DNA of 64,000 nucleotides, taken from Bacteroidota bacterium (GTDB taxonomy: Bacteria > Bacteroidota > Bacteroidia > Chitinophagales > Chitinophagaceae). Location of the stretch: positions 34,895 through 98,894 of the forward strand of contig JABDAV010000001.1 of the NCBI GenBank assembly GCA_013289015.1, read 5' to 3'. The notes under the pieces were generated by a model, which worked only from the letters and a program-made list of their open reading frames with translations, was not told the origin of the DNA and did no database searches. The position numbers and the translations under genes were made by a program. Below, piece by piece: positions 28,849 to 38,259 of this stretch (the stretch's first letter is position 1; every line of letters begins with the position of its first letter).

Positions 28849-30060
28849 TTGATTATGATACAAGATAAAATATTTAAGTTGAAAGGAAAAGTACAACATT
28901 ATGCATGGGGCGGAACTGCATTTATTCCGCAATGGCTTGGAATTGATAACCCGGAAAATAAACCCTTTGCAGAATACTGGATGGGCGCGCATCCGTCTGC
29001 ATCATCCACCATAAGTATTCATAACGAAGAAAAAAGTTTATACGAATTGATTAAGCATGATCCTGATTTTTTTATTGGCGAAAAAACAAATGAAACATTT
29101 GGGGAGTTGCCTTATCTTTTTAAAATACTTGATGTAAAACACATGCTGAGCATACAGGTACATCCTTCAAAAGAAGCTGCAGCAAAGGGTTTCGATGAAG
29201 AAGAAGCGAACAATATTTTAATAACCGCGTCCAATAGGAATTATAAAGATAAAAATCATAAGCCTGAAGTATTGGTTGCATTAAGCCAGGTTTGGTTATT
29301 ACATGGGTTTTTAAGGAAAGATAAATTGCTGAAGGTTTTAAAAACTATTCCTGCTTTCAATTACTTTGAAGAAATTTTTCTTGATAAAGGATATAAAGGT
29401 TTGTACGAATATATCATGCTGATGCCACAGGAAGCGTCTGATAAAATTTTAAGCGCTTTGATTGATGAAGAAATTGAACGCAAAAAAAATAATAAGCTTA
29501 CCAAAGCTGATGCAGGGTGGTGGGTTTCTAAATTATATGAAAATGCAAAACCTGCTTCAAATTTTGATCGGGGCATATTTTCAATTTACCTGTTTAACAT
29601 AGTAAGAGTTGAACCGGGCGAAGCAGTATTCCAGGGCGCGGGTGTTCCGCATGCCTATCTGGAAGGGCAGAATGTTGAATTGATGGCAAACAGTGATAAT
29701 GTTTTGCGCGGAGGTTTAACACCAAAACATATAGATGTTACTGAATTGCTGAAACACATTGCATTTGAAGGCATAGAACCTGATGTTATGAAAGGTGTTC
29801 TGCTTAAAGATGGCGAAAGAAATTACCCTTGTCCTGTTAAAGATTTTGGCATCAGTAAAATTGAGTTAAGCGCAAATGAAATATATAATGCAATAACAAC
29901 CTCACTGGAAATTATTGTTATAACAGAAGGAGAGATGCAGGTTAAAGGAACAAATAATGTATCAGTAAAAAAAGGTGAAGCCTTTGCCATATTACCGAAA
30001 GAGACTTACAGCATATCCACAATTAGTAAAGCATGCGCTTATAAAGCTTTTGTGCCTTAG
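28849..30060 (+). CDS. manA: Mannose-6-phosphate isomerase, class I
   Basis: GKVQHYAWGGTAFIP, EYWMGAHPSASS, LSIQVHPSKEAA, GVPHAYLEGQNVELMANSDNVLRGGLTPKHIDV. Confidence 0.92.
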   Translation: MIMIQDKIFKLKGKVQHYAWGGTAFIPQWLGIDNPENKPFAEYWMGAHPSASSTISIHNEEKSLYELIKHDPDFFIGEKTNETFGELPYLFKILDVKHMLSIQVHPSKEAAAKGFDEEEANNILITASNRNYKDKNHKPEVLVALSQVWLLHGFLRKDKLLKVLKTIPAFNYFEEIFLDKGYKGLYEYIMLMPQEASDKILSALIDEEIERKKNNKLTKADAGWWVSKLYENAKPASNFDRGIFSIYLFNIVRVEPGEAVFQGAGVPHAYLEGQNVELMANSDNVLRGGLTPKHIDVTELLKHIAFEGIEPDVMKGVLLKDGERNYPCPVKDFGISKIELSANEIYNAITTSLEIIVITEGEMQVKGTNNVSVKKGEAFAILPKETYSISTISKACAYKAFVP

Positions 30061-30095
30061 TTGAAATGCTTACTTTTGCCCTTTAAATTTATAAC

Positions 30096-30671
30096 ATGAA
30101 GTTTTCAAAGCAATTGATAGTTTTCTTTTTTATACTGGTTGTCATATCAACATTAGTGAAAATAATTTGTGCGCCGCAGATCAGTCTCAGTGGTTTTACT
30201 GCAGTCATTGCCGTGAGTTTATTTGCGGGAATAACTATCCGTGATAAAAGACTTGCATTCCTTTTTCCTTTGCTTACATTATTCATAAGTGATATGTTAT
30301 TGCAGGTCTTGCATGTGATGAATCTTTTTCCTTTTGCAGGTTTTTACAGCGGACAAATCATAAACTACATTTTATTTATTGTTTTAACGCTCATTGGAAT
30401 GGGGTTAAGGAATTATAAAACTGCCGGTGTTATTATTGCATCCTTTGTTGGCCCAACAGTTTTCTTCCTGGCTTCCAATTTTTTTGTATGGAAAACACAG
30501 GGAGATATCATGGGATATAATAAAGATATTACCGGTTTATGGCAATCTTATAGTTTCGGGCTGCCTTTCTATCGCAATAGCATCATCTCAACTTTTATAT
30601 TTCTTCCTGCCTTTATAGCATTGTATAATCAGCTTCTTTATAAAAAATTTACGCTGCAATTTTCAAAGTAG
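30096..30671 (+). CDS. Multi-pass membrane protein (DUF6580-like)
   Basis: Hydrophobic protein with PFAGFYSGQIINYILF and FFLASNFFVW segments. Confidence 0.65.
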   Translation: MKFSKQLIVFFFILVVISTLVKIICAPQISLSGFTAVIAVSLFAGITIRDKRLAFLFPLLTLFISDMLLQVLHVMNLFPFAGFYSGQIINYILFIVLTLIGMGLRNYKTAGVIIASFVGPTVFFLASNFFVWKTQGDIMGYNKDITGLWQSYSFGLPFYRNSIISTFIFLPAFIALYNQLLYKKFTLQFSK

Positions 30672-30687
30672 TCGAGCCGGTTTTTAA

Positions 30688-31329
30688 TTAAGGGAGATAT
30701 TTATCAATCTTGTTTGGAATAAGATAAACCAACGGTGTTGCTATAAATATGGCAAGGCTTATTACAGGAACCCATATTGAAATAATTATTGCAAACAGGT
30801 ACACAACCGGGGATATGAGGAACAAAAACTTTGCCTCTTTCTGAACCTGGAGAGGCAATTCTCTTTCCAGCAGGCCTTTGTGCTTAATGCCATAGATCCA
30901 TTGCGCATACAATGTAAGGTTACATAAGCTCAGGTTCAATCCGTAAACAAAAATGGTTCCCCATTGTAAACTGTTTTCGGCAAGAAACCTTGTGTTCAAA
31001 GGCACCAGGCATACCATCATGTAAAACAATATTCCCAGGAAAATAAAATAGCGGTTGGTACGGCCTATATATTCAAACATTACGCGGTGGCCAAACCACA
31101 TAATGCCCAGCACAACAAAGCTTATGAAATAGCAGGATAAACGCGGCCACAGCTCGCGAAATGCATTTACAAAAGCGTGCATCGAAGTGTCTTTTAATTC
31201 AGGCCATCTTAATTCAATAGCAAGTATTGTCATGGCAACGGCAAAAATACCATCACCCAAAGCTTCAAGGCGAATGGAACGCAATGATAGTTTATGGTTT
31301 TCTTCTTCCATGTAAAAACATATTATCAA
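30688..31329 (-). CDS. TMEM175/DUF1211-like membrane protein
   Basis: RLEALGDGIFAVAMTILAIELRWPE (TM1 FSD-like segment replaced by GDGIFAVAMT), six TM-like segments. Confidence 0.82.
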   Translation of the reverse strand: MIICFYMEEENHKLSLRSIRLEALGDGIFAVAMTILAIELRWPELKDTSMHAFVNAFRELWPRLSCYFISFVVLGIMWFGHRVMFEYIGRTNRYFIFLGILFYMMVCLVPLNTRFLAENSLQWGTIFVYGLNLSLCNLTLYAQWIYGIKHKGLLERELPLQVQKEAKFLFLISPVVYLFAIIISIWVPVISLAIFIATPLVYLIPNKIDKYLP

Positions 31330-31604
31330 TCAGCAATCGAAAAGCTTTTAAGGCCGGGATTTGGCCAGGCAGAAGTTACATCAACATTTGAAACTTCTGC
31401 TTTGGGTGAGCCTTCTTTGCACCATTGTATAAATTGTGTAATGGCATCTTCGGTTCCCTGCGCTAAAATTTCAACATGACCGCTATCTGTATTTCTTACC
31501 CAGCCTGTTATATTTAATGCTTCAGCTTTTTGTTTTGTGTGTTTTCTGAAAAAAACGCCCTGCACTTTCCCTTTTACTACAATATGTTTTGTGGTTATAT
31601 TCAT
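31326..31604 (-). CDS. Acylphosphatase
   Basis: VVKGKVQGVFFRKHTKQKAEALNITGWVRNTDSGHVEILAQG. Confidence 0.92.
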   Translation of the reverse strand: MNITTKHIVVKGKVQGVFFRKHTKQKAEALNITGWVRNTDSGHVEILAQGTEDAITQFIQWCKEGSPKAEVSNVDVTSAWPNPGLKSFSIAD

Positions 31605-31610
31605 AGGTAA

Positions 31611-31975
31611 TAGTTCATTGTTAATGGTTCATGATTATAGTTCTTGCCGGTAAAACTATCTATGATCTATAACCCATGAACTATATGCCAATCTAGAGAA
31701 TAGTTCATTGTTGATGATTCATGCTTATAGTTCCTGCCGGTCAACTATCTATTATCTATAACCCATGAACTATATGCCAATCTAGAGAATAGTTCATTGT
31801 TAATGATTCATGCTTATAGTTCTTGCCGGTAAAACTATCTATGATCTATAACCCATGAACTATATGCCAATCAATTAAATTCATAGATCATAGTTCATTG
31901 TTGATGGTTCATGGTTTATAGTTCTTCCCGTAAAACTATCTATGATCTATAACCCATGAACTATATGCCAATCAA
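31611..31975. repeat. Four tandem ~89-101 bp direct repeats, each with an imperfect inverted repeat
   Basis: tagttcattg starts at 31611, 31701, 31790, 31891; each unit ends with ...ctatctatgatctataacccatgaactatatgccaatc. Confidence 0.9.
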
Positions 31976-32769
31976 TATCTGTCCCCATCCAGTATATTTC
32001 CGAGCGTACCTAAAATGCTTCCTTCCTCTTTACCGCGTTTATAGGTTGCGAATGCAAGTATGCGTGCCGCAAGCCTGCTGATCGGTAATGACTGTATCCA
32101 CACTTTTCCCGGGCCTTTTAATGTTGCAAAGAATAATCCTTCACCACCAAATATCGAATTTTTTATACCGCCGATAAATTGAATATCGTAATCAATGGTC
32201 CCGGTAAAACCAACAATACAACCTGTATCTATCTTTAAAATTTCGCCTGCCTGCAAATCTTTCTCTTGTACAAAGCCGCCTGCATGTAAAAAAGCCATAC
32301 CATCACCTTCGATCTTTTCCATAATAAAACCTTCGCCGCCAAATAAACCTGTACCTAACTTACGTTGAAATTCTATGCCGATGCTCACACCTTTTGCTGC
32401 ACAGAGAAATGCATCTTTCTGAGCGATCACTCTTCCGCCTAAACGCAAAAGATCAAGCGCTATGATCTTGCCTGTATAAGGCGCTGCAAAGCTTACATGT
32501 TTTTTACCTGGTGATGTATTAGTGAATGCAGTCATGAACAAATTCTCACCCACCAATACACGTTTGCCTGCGTTGAACAATTTCCCTAAAATGCTATTAT
32601 CCTGCTGTTCACTGCCATCGCCAAAAAGCGTTTGCATAGCAATACCGTCATCCATCATCATAAATGATCCGGGCTCTGCAACAGCCGTTTCGCCGGGGTC
32701 AAGTTCAACTTCTACATATTGAAGTTCTTCACCAAAAATTTTGTAATCAATCTCATGATTGCGTATCAT
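31972..32769 (-). CDS. AIM24/TIGR00266 family protein
   Basis: YVEVELDPGETAVAEPGSFMMMDDGIAMQT; GGEGFIMEKIEGDGMAFLHAGG. Confidence 0.87.
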   Translation of the reverse strand: MIRNHEIDYKIFGEELQYVEVELDPGETAVAEPGSFMMMDDGIAMQTLFGDGSEQQDNSILGKLFNAGKRVLVGENLFMTAFTNTSPGKKHVSFAAPYTGKIIALDLLRLGGRVIAQKDAFLCAAKGVSIGIEFQRKLGTGLFGGEGFIMEKIEGDGMAFLHAGGFVQEKDLQAGEILKIDTGCIVGFTGTIDYDIQFIGGIKNSIFGGEGLFFATLKGPGKVWIQSLPISRLAARILAFATYKRGKEEGSILGTLGNILDGDRY

Positions 32770-32877
32770 AAAAATTTTTTAGCGAATGTAAAGTGTTGGA
32801 TGGAATTTGGAATTAGGAATTTCATACAGCGTAAAATGTAATTCCTGAACTTTAGATACTAAGATGCCTAACTCCCT

Positions 32878-33891
32878 TTAGGGTTGGGGCATGTAACTCA
32901 AACATTCATCAACCATATTCTTACTGCCTATAAATACGGGTGTACGCTGATGCAGGTCATTCGGCTGCACATCAACAATGCGCCGGCTGCCATTGCTGGC
33001 CTTACCGCCGGCCACTTCTATGATAAACGCAAAAGGATTGCATTCATACATCAGCCTTAATTTACCCACCGGTTTTTTTGATGTGCCGGGATACATAAAT
33101 ATTCCGCCTTTAATTAATGTGCGATGCAGGTCAGCTACCATGCTTCCTATATAACGATTGGTATATGGACCACCATCTTTTTCTGTTTTCTGCTGGCAAC
33201 AGGTTATATAGTCCTGCACATGTTTATCATACTTAAAAAAGTTGCCGTGATTGACAGAATATATCTTTCCGTCAGCTGGACATTGTATGTTGGGATGACT
33301 CAAACAAAACTCGCCAATGGCAGGATCAAGCGTAAAGCCATTAACGCCTCTTCTTGTGGCATACACCAGCATGGTTGATGAACCATATACCACATAACCA
33401 GCCGCCACCTGTGCAACACCCGGTTGAAGAAAATCATTCTTATCACAGGGTTTACCTAACGCACTTTTTCTTCTGTACACGCCGAAGATCGTTCCGATAG
33501 AAATGTTGGTGTCAATGTTAGCGCTGCCATCCAGCGGATCGAACATTACAACATATTTACTTTGATTACTCAGTTCATCATCAAACACAACAATTTCATC
33601 CATTTCTTCACTGCCAATACCGGCACAGCTTACGCCATGTTTTAAAACGCCTATCAGTTGATTGTTGGCAAATACATCCATCTTTTTCACTTCTTCGCCC
33701 TGCACGTTTACATCGCCGGTTTCACCAAGCAGGTCAACCAAACCAATTTTATTTACTTCAACGTTTATACGTTTTGCAGCAAGGCCAATATCGCGCAGCA
33801 AAGCGCTTAATTCACCTGTTGCTTTTGGAATTTGCCTGAATGCCTGTAATGTAAATTCATCCAGCGTTAATACACGCCTGTTTATAACCAT
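32878..33891 (-). CDS. fbp: Class 1 fructose-bisphosphatase
   Basis: VMFDPLDGSANIDTNISIGTIFGVYRR; YIGSMVADLHRTLIKGGIFMYPG; LRLMYECNPFAFIIEVAGGKASNG. Confidence 0.95.
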   Translation of the reverse strand: MVINRRVLTLDEFTLQAFRQIPKATGELSALLRDIGLAAKRINVEVNKIGLVDLLGETGDVNVQGEEVKKMDVFANNQLIGVLKHGVSCAGIGSEEMDEIVVFDDELSNQSKYVVMFDPLDGSANIDTNISIGTIFGVYRRKSALGKPCDKNDFLQPGVAQVAAGYVVYGSSTMLVYATRRGVNGFTLDPAIGEFCLSHPNIQCPADGKIYSVNHGNFFKYDKHVQDYITCCQQKTEKDGGPYTNRYIGSMVADLHRTLIKGGIFMYPGTSKKPVGKLRLMYECNPFAFIIEVAGGKASNGSRRIVDVQPNDLHQRTPVFIGSKNMVDECLSYMPQP

Positions 33892-33932
33892 AGGTTAATC
33901 GTTTGATGCAAATGTAAAGTTTCAGCGTTTCA

Positions 33933-34196
33933 TTATTTCGTTATAGAGCCAATCCTGAAAACCATGTCAGGCTGCATGGCTACATTCAACTCAACATTAG
34001 CGCTTCCGAAAGCTTTTTGATAAATAATATTTCCTTTTCGGGCAACTAAAATAGAAACCCCGGGTTCATTTTGTTTGAATTGTACAGAAACCAAACTGTC
34101 AACTGCTTTATTCAAATCATTGTCTGCTAAAGCTTGACCGGATGAACAATTAAAAAGAAGAAAAAAAAATACAGAAGTGAATATTGATTTAATCAT
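33933..34196 (-). pseudogene. Truncated serine hydrolase/beta-lactamase-family gene ending immediately after the SxxK motif
   Basis: Signal peptide, ...VRAFGSANVELN-type region, FRIGSITK then TAA; the rest of the catalytic domain is missing. Confidence 0.75.
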
Positions 34197-34219
34197 AGAT
34201 TAAATATTTTAAGACTTCA

Positions 34220-34815
34220 ATGGGATTCTGACTAACGTTTTTTAAAAGTATTCATTTTCAATATCTTCTAACGTTAGCTTTGGAAATCATTTCCAACCCG
34301 GAAAAGAGAGGATTGCCCACAACGGCAAGGCTTGGCGAAGAACTGGTATTTGAAATTCGTCCAGTCCGGAATCCCGCGCGCGCGCATTAGCGTCAGGTTA
34401 AGAAATGGCAGTAATCGCTTTAAATATAGAATCAGCTTGAGTTTCAGCGTAATTAGCGACTGCAATTTCAGGTTGTTACCAGTTGTCACATAAGGCGCCT
34501 CTTTCGGTTCGGTCCCGACGAATGTCGGGATTGAAAAAAATCCGAAGGAAATTTTTTTCAAAGAAGCGAAAGAGGCGCCGATGAGACAACGAAGCCATGC
34601 GGCTTTGAGCATATGATAATTGCATTTAAGTGATGTATAAAGAAAATTAGCTTGACGCCTATGCGCACGCGCGGGACTAATTTATAATTAAAAGTTCATT
34701 GTTGTTATTGTCGCCAAATTTATAAAAGTCCTTTACATAACTAAAGCTGAGTAGCGAAACAAAAAGTTGATGCTGCGTTGGGTCAGCCAGTTTTTTTGCC
34801 AAACTTCTTTGTTGG
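34220..34815. repeat. Cassette-spacer repeat, copy 1
   Basis: attctgactaacgttttttaaaag ... caaggcttggcgaagaactgg ... ccagtttttttgccaaac; matches copies at 36568 and 37663. Confidence 0.88.
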
Positions 34816-34864
34816 TGGCGGTGGGTTGGTCTCTTGCATATTCATCACTTCATTATGAAATTGT

Positions 34865-35323
34865 TTATTGTTTGTCAAAAGACTCACTTGCTTTATATAC
34901 CCATTGCCAAACTTCTCCGTCCTCAGGGTCATTAACTGTTCCAACACAAACGAAATTGTTTTTTTCAAGTATTCTTGTCGAGAAGTTTTCTTTTTGAAAT
35001 GTTGTGGCTGTAATTTTTATAGAAGGGTCAGTGTCTATAGATAACTCCACTAATTTTTTGCAAATTGCTGTCCCAATTCCTTGTTTTCTATATTCCTCAA
35101 ATGTGCCATAAGCAATTTCTACAGCCCCATTTATTGGTGGACCTTTAAACCCCGCACTTCCAACCAAATTACTGTTTACTTCTACATAATAGCCAATCCA
35201 TGGTGGCACAAATCCAACCTTTTTATAGAAGTTAGTAGTCAATTGAATAGTCTCTTTGTACAATGAATTACTTGTAAATCTTTCATTTTCTTCAAATCTT
35301 TCTTGTACCGCTATTAGATGCAT
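34865..35323 (-). CDS. GNAT family N-acetyltransferase
   Basis: VGSAGFKGPPINGAVEIAYGTFEEYRKQGIGTAICKKLVELS (acetyl-CoA loop), ...ARNNFVCVG-like C-terminus (LEKNNFVCVGTV). Confidence 0.85.
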   Translation of the reverse strand: MHLIAVQERFEENERFTSNSLYKETIQLTTNFYKKVGFVPPWIGYYVEVNSNLVGSAGFKGPPINGAVEIAYGTFEEYRKQGIGTAICKKLVELSIDTDPSIKITATTFQKENFSTRILEKNNFVCVGTVNDPEDGEVWQWVYKASESFDKQ

Positions 35324-35379
35324 TTACTTTGTCAATTATCCGTTTTACATTCAATTTTGAAGTCTGGCTTTACCATTCT

Positions 35380-35755
35380 GACTAACGTCATAGAATGCGA
35401 AGAATTGGTATTTGAAATTCGGTCGGATGGGCAAGGGCATTTCAGCCCAGGCCCTCCACAAAACCGTGCTTGAGATTCTCACCTCACACGGCTTTTCTTA
35501 TTCCGTACGTACGGGACCTTTTCTTCATCGCTCAATACCATAACTTTTGATTACAGCACCATGAAGCTGTTTATATACTCCTCCCGCAAGGCGTATATGA
35601 ACGGCCTGCCTTCATCTCTTATACAGCATTGAAAAGAACCTTAATCCTTTTCATTCGTGACACACTCAAGCCCGGAACCGAAGCCCAATAAAAACAAAAG
35701 TTGAGGTTGCGTTGAGTCAGCCAGTTTTTTGCCAAACCCCTTGTTAGCGGTTCGT
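35380..35755. repeat. Cassette-spacer repeat, copy 2, interrupted by a group II intron remnant
   Basis: Left end attctgactaacgt...gaagaattggtatttgaaattc; right end aaaagttgaggttgcgttgagtcagccagttttttgccaaaccccttgttagcgg; unrelated middle. Confidence 0.75.
35425..35690 (-). mobile_element. Group II intron remnant (domain V/VI region, 3' part only)
   Basis: Reverse complement contains AAGCCGTGTGAGGTGAGAATCTCAAGCACGGTTTTGTGGAGGG, a domain V-like hairpin with an AGC triad (~35452-35495); no RT ORF present. Left and right limits approximate. Confidence 0.7.
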
Positions 35756-35934
35756 GCTTCTGTCATGCAAGCTGTTTATTCTTTTTAGAAGTTTTTAAGA
35801 CGTTTTTTACGTTTTGCATTTTTTGCTTTAATGTCTTGCATGATTTTTCTAAAGTCTGCAAGTTCTTGCTCTGTCCATGGTTCAGACTTTGTAGATAAAT
35901 CTATATTCTTCGGTTCTTTTATAAGTCCCATGTT

Positions 35935-36365
35935 TTAGCTTTTAAAATATTGTGATATAAGCTTTAATGCCGCACTGGTTTCGATAAACATTCTTAATCC
36001 ACGAAAATGTGTCGCATAAAGTGATTCCTGATAATGTTTGATAAGCGCTGATTTTGCATCAAATGCAAGAAAGCCTTCATAACCTTTGTCAACTGAAACC
36101 TTGCAGGCATAAGCAACAAGATTGCCAGGCACGCCAAAATAAACTTTGTCTTTGCCTTTATTGAATTTTGCGCTTTCGATTAAGTTCATAAAAACATGGT
36201 CTTGTTTATCTTCAATGCTTAAAAGTCCTTGAATGATTGTCGGATTATTTGCAGTTATCAAAAACTTCTCCGCTCTGTGTATTTTCAATTGAATTTGTGA
36301 GCTTATCAATTTCGAAATCAAGTCCTAATTCTTTTTGCAAACACCTTATAAGAAAAAGAGCATAA
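35935..36365 (-). pseudogene. Frameshifted hypothetical cassette gene
   Basis: ORF 35935..36321 encodes ...NNPTIIQGLLSIEDKQDHVFMNLIESAKFNKGKDKVYFGVPGNLVAYACKVSV; the sequence upstream, in another frame, reads NVYYALFLIRCLQKELGLDFEIDKLTNSIENTQSGEVFD. Confidence 0.55.
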
Positions 36366-36567
36366 TATACATTTGAACCACGTAGATTCATAGGCACATA
36401 GTGATCACATAGACTTACCTATGTGTACATTTTCTATGTATCTATTGTGGTAAAATACCTGCATACTAAATATTTGAAATCATTTTTAAACAGCTTATTA
36501 GCGAATTTACTAAATGTTGATGTCGCTGTCAAAAGTCTCTTGAAATTTTAGGGTGTTGACCCGCACG

Positions 36568-37065
36568 ACCGCTAACGGCAAGGCTTGGCGAAGAACTGGT
36601 ATTTGAAATTCGTCCAGCCCGGAATCCCGTACATGCGCATACGCGTCAATTTAAGAAGCAGGTGTAATCGCTTAAGTATAGAATCAGCTTGAGTTTCAGC
36701 GTAATTAGCGACTGCAATTTCAGGTTGTTACCAGTTGTCACATAAGGCGCCTCTTTCGGTTCGGTCCCGACGAATGTCGGGATTGAAAAAAATCCGAAGG
36801 AAATTTTTTTCAAAGAAGCGAAAGCAGCGCCGATGCGACAACGAAGCCATGCGGCTTGAGCATATAATAACTGTATTTAAATGCTGTATAAAGAAAGTTA
36901 GATAGACGCCAATGCGCACATGCGGGACTAAATTTATAAATAAAAGTTCATTGTTATTTCTGTTGCCAAATTTATAATGTCCAGCCGATAACTACAGCAC
37001 GATAGGCAAACAAAAAGTTGATGCTGCGTTGAGTCGGCGCCAGTTTTTTGCCAGGCCCATGCCTG
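36568..37065. repeat. Cassette-spacer repeat, copy 3
   Basis: ccgctaacggcaaggcttggcgaagaactgg ... gttgatgctgcgttgagtcggcgccagttttttgccaggc. Confidence 0.87.
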
Positions 37066-37068
37066 CAG

Positions 37069-37653
37069 TTATTCCCTCGCTGTCAAAGTTATTCCATTAA
37101 AAGTTTCTACAAGTTCAACCTTTATGTTGTCACCAACTTGAATGCTTGTTTTATAATTAAAAATATCTTCTTTGTCAAATGTTAGGTTGTCTAAAGCTGT
37201 TGTTCGGATGTCTTTATAGTTCAAGTCCGGCAAACGTGTTATTTGAAGTGTGTCTTCTGAAATTAATTTTGCTTTAACTGGTCGCCAAATTTTTGTTGGT
37301 CCGCCGGTGAGTTGAACATAAACTTCATATTCAAAACTTTGATCGGAATAGTTTGGAATTATTTCGTCTAAAAAGATTGTAAGAATAGTTGTCAATTTAG
37401 TTGGGTCACCCGAAGCTTCTAAAACTTTGTTAGCAACTCTTATGAAAAGCCAATCAAAAGTGCCATTGTCAATTTGTTTGTCATAGTGCACGTCTTGTAA
37501 GCAAGTGTCAGAAAGGTCAATCTTCATTGTCCAGCCGGGATTGTCAAGAGTGTTAATTGAAATTCCATAACTATGTTCCCAATCTCCGTCACAATTTGTG
37601 AGGTACCAATTTTGCAGTCGTGTCAAAGTAGTTGTGTCCACAGGAAGTGTCAA
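37069..37653 (-). CDS. Hypothetical cassette protein
   Basis: 194-aa ORF between two spacer copies, same strand as neighbours; no family recognised. Confidence 0.65.
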   Translation of the reverse strand: MTLPVDTTTLTRLQNWYLTNCDGDWEHSYGISINTLDNPGWTMKIDLSDTCLQDVHYDKQIDNGTFDWLFIRVANKVLEASGDPTKLTTILTIFLDEIIPNYSDQSFEYEVYVQLTGGPTKIWRPVKAKLISEDTLQITRLPDLNYKDIRTTALDNLTFDKEDIFNYKTSIQVGDNIKVELVETFNGITLTARE

Positions 37654-37662
37654 TTTTTAATT

Positions 37663-38250
37663 CTGACTAACGTTTTTTAAAAGTATTCATTTTCAATATC
37701 TTCTAACGTTAGCTTTGGAAATCATTTCCACCCCGGAAAAGGGAGGATGACGCACAACGGTTCAAGGCTTGGCGAAGAACTGGTATTTGAAATTCGTCCA
37801 GTCCGGAATCCCGCACGCGCGCATTAGCGTCAGGTTAAGAAATGGCAGTAATCGCTTTAAATATAAAACCAGCTTGAGTTTCAGCGTAATTAGCGACTGT
37901 AATTTCAGGTTGTTACCAGTTGTCACATAAGGCGCCTCTTTCGGTTCGGTCCCGACGAATGTCGGGATTGAAAAAAATCCGAAGGAAATTTTTTTCAAAG
38001 AAGCGAAAGCAGCGCCGATGCGTCAACGAAGCCATGCGGCTTGAGCATATAATAATTGTATTTAAGTGATGTATGAAGAAAGTTAGCTTGATTGCCAATG
38101 CTAACGTGCGGGACTAAATTTATAATTAAAAATTCATTGTTATTGATGTCGCCAAATTTATTGAGTCGTGCTGATTACTGCAGCAATAGCCAAACCAAAG
38201 TTGATGTTGTGTTCCGTCGCGCCAGTTTTTTGCCAAACCGCATGTTGTTA
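37663..38250. repeat. Cassette-spacer repeat, copy 4
   Basis: attctgactaacgttttttaaaag ... gcacaacggttcaaggcttggcgaagaactgg ... gccagttttttgccaaaccgcatgttgttatatg. Confidence 0.88.
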
Positions 38251-38259
38251 TATGCCGTT

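Noticed and set aside
31611-31975. Possible CRISPR array
   Set aside because: Units are ~90 nt contiguous direct repeats with no short-repeat/unique-spacer alternation and no cas genes nearby.
34274-34612. ORFs inside spacer repeats (34274..34612, 36728..36919, 37762..37998, 37913..38098) with near-identical translations
   Set aside because: Their similarity follows from the repeat itself; they run through strong palindromes and have inconsistent ends. Treated as non-coding.
35425-35690. Complete, active group II intron
   Set aside because: Only ~270 nt remain, with domain V/VI-like sequence but no reverse transcriptase ORF or 5' domains.
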